A stretch of 64,000 bases of DNA. Source: Spinacia oleracea (lineage: Eukaryota; Streptophyta; Magnoliopsida; Caryophyllales; Amaranthaceae). Below the pieces are notes generated by a model that was not told where the DNA came from, did not search any database, and saw only the letters and a list, made by a program, of their open reading frames with translations. Positions within the stretch are counted from its first letter, which is position 1; each line of letters begins with the position of its first letter. The stretch covers positions 3,224,001 to 3,288,000 of the forward strand of contig NC_079490.1 in the NCBI RefSeq assembly GCF_020520425.1, written 5' to 3'. Positions 59,426-64,000 of this stretch are shown here, piece by piece. Both the position numbers and the translations under genes were made by a program.

Positions 59426-60945
59426 GATTGTAACATCGATTCGAGTTGTAATCTTTGAGCGATTTTTAACCTCGTTCTTCAAATCCGGAGATCTGTTTAA
59501 GAACGTGCTTCTAAAATCGGCTCGGATTGTAACATCGGTTCGAGTTGTAATCTCGGAGCGGCTTTTTACCTTCGGCTCGGATTGTAACATCGATTCGAGT
59601 TGTAATCTTTGAGCGATTTTTAACCTCGTTCTTCAAATCCGGAGATTTGTTTAAGAACGTGCTTCTAAAATCGGCTCGGATTGTAACATCGGTTCGAGTT
59701 GTAATCTCGGAGCGGCTTTTTACCTTCGGCTCGGATTGTAACATCGATTCGAGTTGTAATCTTTGAGCGATTTTTAACCTCGTTCTTCAAATCCGGAGAT
59801 CTGTTTAAGAACGTGCTTCTAAAATCGGCTCGGATTGTAACATCGGTTCGAGTTGTAATCTCGGAGCGGCTTTTTACCTTCGGCTCGGATTGTAACATCG
59901 ATTCGAGTTGTAATCTTTGAGCGATTTTTAACCTCGTTCTTCAAATCCGGAGATCTGTTTAAGAACGTGCTTCTAAAATCGGCTCGGATTGTAACATCGG
60001 TTCGAGTTGTAATCTCGGAGCGGCTTTTTACCTTCGGCTCGGATTGTAACATCGATTCGAGTTGTAATCTTTGAGCGATTTTTAACCTCGTTCTTCAAAT
60101 CCGGAGATCTGTTTAAGAACGTGCTTCTAAAATCGGCTCGGATTGTAACATCGGTTCGAGTTGTAATCTCGGAGCGGCTTTTTACCTTCGGCTCGGATTG
60201 TAACATCGATTCGAGTTGTAATCTTTGAGTGATTTTTACCTCGCTCTTCAAATCCGGAGATCTGTTTAAGAACGTGCTTCTAAAATCGGCTCGGATTGTA
60301 ACATCGGTTCGAGTTGTAATCTCGGAGCGACTTTTTACCTTTGGCTCGGATTGTAACATCGATTCGAGTTGTAATCTTTGAGTGATTTTTAACCTCGCTC
60401 TTCAAATCCGGAGATCTGTTTAAGAACGTGCTTCTAAAATCGGCTCGGATTGTAACATCGGTTCGAGTTGTAATCTCGGAGCGGCTTTTTACCTTCGGCT
60501 CGGATTGTAACATCGATTCGAGTTGTAATCTTTGAGCGATTTTTAACCTCGTTCTTCAAATCCGGAGATCTGTTTAAGAACGTGCTTCTAAAATCGGCTC
60601 GGATTGTAACATCGGTTCGAGTTGTAATCTCGGAGCGGCTTTTTACCTTCGGCTCGAATTGTAACATCGATTCGAGTTGTAATCTTTGAGAGATTTTTAA
60701 CCTCGTTCTTCAAATCCGGAGATCTGTTTAAGAACGTGCTTCTAAAATCGGCTCGGATTGTAACATCGGTTCGAGTTGTAATCTCGGAGCGGCTTTTTAC
60801 CTTCGGCTCGGATTGTAACATCGATTCGAGTTGTAATCTTTGAGCGATTTTTAACCTCGTTCTTCAAATCCGGAGATCTGTTTAAGAACGTGCTTCTAAA
60901 ATCGGCTCGGATTGTAACATCGGTTCGAGTTGTAATCTCGGCTCG
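59426..60945. repeat. 154-bp minisatellite, central block of the LTR element
   Basis: About ten units at 153-154-bp spacing. Each contains 'taacatcgattcgagttgta', 'aaatccggagatctgttta', 'gaacgtgcttctaaaatcgg' and 'taacatcggttcgagttgta'. Adjacent units are nearly identical. Each unit itself contains two related halves around 'cggattgtaacatcg'. Confidence 0.92.
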
Positions 60946-61310
60946 GATTTTACCTTCGGCTCGGTTTTATCCTTCGGATTTTTACCTTCGGATTTTTACC
61001 TTCGGCTCGGTTTTATCCTTCGGATTTTTACCTTCGGCTCGGTTTTATCCTTCGGATTTTTACCTTCGGCTCGGTTTTATCCTTCGGATTTTTACCTTCG
61101 GCTCGGTTTTATCCTTCGGATTTTTACCTTCGGATTTTTACCTTCGGCTCGGTTTTATCCTTCAGATTTTTACCTTCGGCTCGGTTTTATCCTTCGGATT
61201 TTTACCTTCGGCTCGGTTTTATCCTTCGGATTTTTACCTTCGGATTTTTACCTTCGGCTCGGTTTTATCCTTCAGATTTTTACCTTCGGCTCGGTTTTAT
61301 CCTTCGGCTT
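60946..61310. repeat. 32-bp minisatellite, right block of the LTR element
   Basis: About eleven units of the same 32-bp sequence as the left block, in the same orientation. Several shortened 'ttcggatttttacc' units are present. The unique sequence 61311-61664 that follows ends in 'ccccacagacggcgccaaat' at the start of the right LTR. Confidence 0.9.
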
Positions 61311-62085
61311 GAGGTTCACTGGACTTCAATGGAGATCCACATGCCCTTTCATTCGTTTTTAATCTGCTGATGCCATTACCTCTTTGGTTCTTGTGGGCTT
61401 TAACATGTAATTTGATTTCCAATAATATTGGAGAAAACAACATGCTACTAAATTGCCACATTATTTTGTGACTGAATTGTCGTCAATGAGCTTGCCAACT
61501 CAATTATTACCCACTTCGTAAAGTTGGATATTTGTTGGCAAAATGGTAGTTTTTGACCGGCTGTTTTGAACTTCCCGGTCACTTCTTTGTGCTTGAAGAC
61601 GATAGCCATGAACGAGTGGATATTCATGGGTTATTGTACTCGATCCCCACAGACGGCGCCAAATTGTTTCGGGGTTGAAACGATAGTAGGAGCGTCCTTG
61701 GTATCTTGAGTTCCGGTCTCGTGCGGTGCCTGCAAGATGAACTCCGGGCCAAGGGGGGGGTCCCCGAGGCGGAGCCTCCGACGCTCAAGTCAGTACAATT
61801 GATGTACAAAATGAGGTGTTTAGGGGAGAGAGAGTAGGGTGGCTTCTCTAGGGTTAGAGAATGACCCCTTTACCTTGCCCTTTGAGGGGTATATATAGTG
61901 CCTTTGTTGGGCCTTTGAGGCCTTGTAAGGGATATTGGGCTTGAGTGGATTTTATTGGCTTTTAGGTTAAAATGGTGGGCCCATTTTAACACCCCAACAT
62001 CTTGTATTACAATCTATCCTTAATGTACTATTCACTTTCTATTTTGGTGTGTTTCATAATATTTTACTCGTATTTTAAAATATAA

Positions 62086-62430
62086 CTAGCTTCTGAGCCA
62101 GTTCAAAGAACGGAAAATTACATAGTGGTTATGATGGTCATATTTTAAAGTGTTAATTTTGTTGAAAGTTTGTGATTTTAGAGGTGAAATTTGAGAAAAA
62201 AATTAGATGATTAATTAATATTGAGTGTTAAAAAAGGCGATGGAGTGGAAGAGGTTGAATGAACATATGCATGGTGAATTGATATTGAATGAGGAAGATG
62301 AAGTGGGAGAGGCGTTGAAGTCGTATATTGCATATTTCGTATAACAAACCATGGGTAAAAGATGAGGATCGATGACACGTGTCATCTAGTCATCCAAGGT
62401 TCTCCTTTTTAAATATTAGTTATAGATAGA
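62086..62430 (-). mobile_element. Diverged short Helitron
   Basis: On the minus strand it starts TCTATCTATAACTAATATTT after host A and ends in CTAG before host T (62085). The shared 'gacacgtgtcat' block is present near the 5' end. The terminal hairpin is no longer recognisable, so the call rests on the 5' end and the family block. Confidence 0.5.
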
Positions 62431-62459
62431 TTCTTGGAAATATCTTACTCCCCTCCCAG

Positions 62460-62712
62460 TAGACTTGATCATTTTGAATCCGGCCCAGAAAGTGAAGGGT
62501 TTGGACAGATTTTTAGGCCCGTTTTGAACACGGTCCGACTTGGCATTTTATTTTTTTGGAGCAACTTAAAATCCGGTATTTTAGGCCCAACCTGAAAATG
62601 GCTTGAAAACCCACTATAGTTGGCCCGAAATAGCAGATGTGGACACAAAAAACCGGCCCAGCTAAACTCTTTGGTCGTGGCCTAAACCCGACCCTCCTTT
62701 TGTTTAGGTCTA
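62460..62712. mobile_element. hAT-like MITE, TAGACCTG family
   Basis: The ends TAGACTTGATCA and reversed TAGACCTAAACA are related to the element at 28428-28744. The interior has 'ggcccga' and 'taggccc' motifs. No matching target duplication remains. It sits immediately upstream of the coding fragment at 62.8 kb. Confidence 0.6.
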
Positions 62713-62792
62713 TTCCCCAATCCCCACAATATTTGAAATGAAACTTGTGCTTTTTTTGTAAAATGATTTAAAAATCTTTTAATGTCTGAAGG

Positions 62793-63021
62793 TGTATGTT
62801 GAAGCTGGGAATCTAAGCAGGCTAATGAAAATGGAGTGGACTGAAGTTCAACAAAAACTGGATGCATCGAACATGAAAGTCGGTTCGTGGATTCCGAGAC
62901 AGGTGCTATAGCAGCTGCTCAAATCAAGGATTTTGGTGACAAATCTGATGATAATGTGGCTTTACTTGGCGCAACCTTTAATCGAGTTTTCTTTGATACT
63001 GGAAATTCTTCCCAATCTTGA
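62793..63021 (+). pseudogene. Unidentified coding fragment (possible last exon, frame-shifted)
   Basis: After a plausible acceptor 'gtctgaag' one frame reads VYVEAGNLSRLMKMEWTEVQ and QKLDASNMKVGSW, then stops. From about 62870 a second frame reads SRFVDSETGAIAAAQIKDFG, DKSDDNVALLGATFNRVFF and ends at a TGA near 63021. Composition and the smooth hand-over between frames suggest a former terminal exon with one frame break. The product was not recognised. No upstream exon of the same gene was found; the LTR element, a Helitron and a MITE lie directly before it. Confidence 0.4.
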
Positions 63022-64000
63022 AGTTCGAATTTAAACTGTCTCTGTTCGGATTTAATAGTCACGTTGATAGTTTGATTTGAACTAGCTAGTAATGTGACAA
63101 TGAAGTTCGAGGGCGCTTATGTTTTACTACATATGATCCCTTGTTTTATTCTGTATTCCGAAAGTTATTTACATGTTTGATAGGAAAAAGCAATAAGTTC
63201 AATAAATTATGCCGCCTTTGTTTTCTATTACGCTGTTTGTATTTGGTTTTTGTTGATTGCGGTGTAGCTATATTTGATATGGGTTGGGGTGGCCCGAGGC
63301 ACGACATTACCCTAACATGAAAAAAGCATTGCTCAACATGGACACGGAAAAAAGGACCGCCTGCCATGAGTATGAAGTTGTGGGAAACGGACTGGACTCT
63401 GACCGTGTTTAATTGGGAAAAGCATGACAAGACATGTTAAATTTAGTAAATTTAAGCATAGACGCGAAGGTTCGGCCCGGTCCGAGGGCATGTGAGATTG
63501 GGCTGTGTTTGGACTGTCTTTTTGAAATTTTCCGCATGGCCTTGCCCGATAAGAAACAAGTGGGTTTGTCATAGATCCGAGCCGCTCAAGCCAAAGGTAT
63601 GTATGCCCGACCCGAAGCTTGGCCCGGCCATTTTTATAATGTGTTGTTACATACCTTCTCCATGCTCATCTACTTCGACTCGAATGTGAGTTAAAATTTG
63701 GCATTTGCATTTTGGACCCTTTTATTAAAGGACCTGTAAATTGAGCCAAAAGCCACTTAATAGACAAATCCTAAGCCCAGCCCAATTCCATATATGTACT
63801 CTCTAGTCTCTACTACCGTATTTGATTCATGGATCGACTTTCGTTTTAAAAATAATTGCATCTTTTTGACTTTTTACAGTGCTTATCTATTAACTTTGAC
63901 CAAGTGTTTTACACTTGTACTATACAAACATGACGACCGCCCACCCTTGACACTCCCGTCTCCGCCACTGCTCTTGTCCGGTTGGTGCTTGCGGCTTCCC
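63022..64000. other. Right end of the window
   Basis: A diverged GC-rich hAT-like MITE occupies about 63270-63640 ('ggtggcccgaggcacgac' near the left, 'cttggcccggccat' near the right). Nothing else is recognised up to 64000; the last 60 bases are GC-rich and may begin a new feature. Confidence 0.4.

Larger units (their letters stand above)
58443..61999. mobile_element. Non-coding LTR retrotransposon (LARD/TRIM-like)
   Basis: Two terminal direct repeats of exactly 335 bp (58443-58777 and 61665-61999) begin TGTTTCGGGG and end CCCCAACA. They are flanked by a perfect 5-bp target duplication TCTTG (58438-58442 and 62000-62004). By eye the two repeats differ at two positions, so the insertion looks young (well under a few million years under usual plant rates). 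No gag, protease, polymerase or integrase is recognisable. The 2.9-kb interior is almost wholly tandem repeat. It is structurally whole as a non-autonomous element and must rely on enzymes from elsewhere. Clade not assigned. Confidence 0.88.

Noticed and set aside
58935-59612. Long open frames with repeating LPSARFYPSDFYLRLGF peptides
   Set aside because: They arise from a 32-bp tandem repeat read in all frames; no start context, splice sites or domain. Treated as minisatellite.
59354-60821. A ladder of minus-strand 77-codon frames spaced 154 bp apart
   Set aside because: Product of the 154-bp tandem unit; identical peptides at fixed spacing are not separate genes.
58920-61310. CRISPR-like array
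   Set aside because: Units are contiguous without unique spacers, in a plant nuclear genome inside an LTR element.

Overview
This is plant nuclear DNA, almost certainly from a eudicot and probably from the order Caryophyllales (spinach, beet, quinoa or amaranth relatives). Six intact multi-exon or single-exon plant genes are present, with AT-rich GT-AG introns. There is a probable jasmonate-induced-protein relic of a type common in that order. Stowaway, hAT, Helitron and Mutator-like miniature elements are dense. No bacterial, viral or organelle gene order is seen. The order-level assignment is inference.

Layout, left to right. 1.2-8.1 kb (+): translation factor eIF2B subunit gamma, 13 exons, 468 codons. 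9.9-14.0 kb (+): a type-B two-component response regulator (receiver plus GARP DNA-binding domain), 3 exons, 478 codons. 15.9-27.3 kb (-): DGS1, an NCA2-domain protein of the mitochondrial outer membrane, 14 exons, 592 codons. 27.3-30.3 kb: repeats, including a Helitron. 30.3-30.9 kb: a 5'-truncated LINE carrying a complete RNase H domain, with target-site duplications. 31.6-33.0 kb (+): an intact phytocystatin, with a probable 3'-UTR exon near 34.6 kb. 36.2-36.7 kb (+): a ubiquitin-RUB/NEDD8 fusion. 37.1-41.2 kb: a tandem duplication of about 1.9 kb carrying dead cystatin copies. 43.1-48.3 kb (+): an ankyrin-repeat/PGG-domain membrane protein, 6 exons, 997 codons. 50.3-50.5 and 53.8-54.1 kb: further cystatin-derived debris. 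52.0-52.7 kb (+): a DUF761 protein. 56.4-56.8 kb (+): a broken gene resembling the 23-kDa jasmonate-induced proteins. 58.4-62.0 kb: a young, non-coding LTR element whose interior is almost entirely minisatellite. 62.8-63.0 kb: an unidentified coding fragment.

The genes form no operon-like unit; they are housekeeping, signalling and defence genes side by side. The strongest unexpected signals are four. (1) A cystatin locus exploded into shared-lesion pseudogene pieces that now flank the ankyrin gene. (2) A non-coding LTR element with a mirrored 32-bp / 154-bp / 32-bp minisatellite interior. (3) A three-copy, 9-bp-TSD miniature element family with terminal palindromes. (4) hAT-type elements, two with perfect 8-bp TSDs, whose interiors are degenerate 'cggatcggat'-like or 'ccggaccgga'-like arrays. 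Exon coordinates were read by eye from splice signals; reading-frame sums close exactly for all six intact genes.
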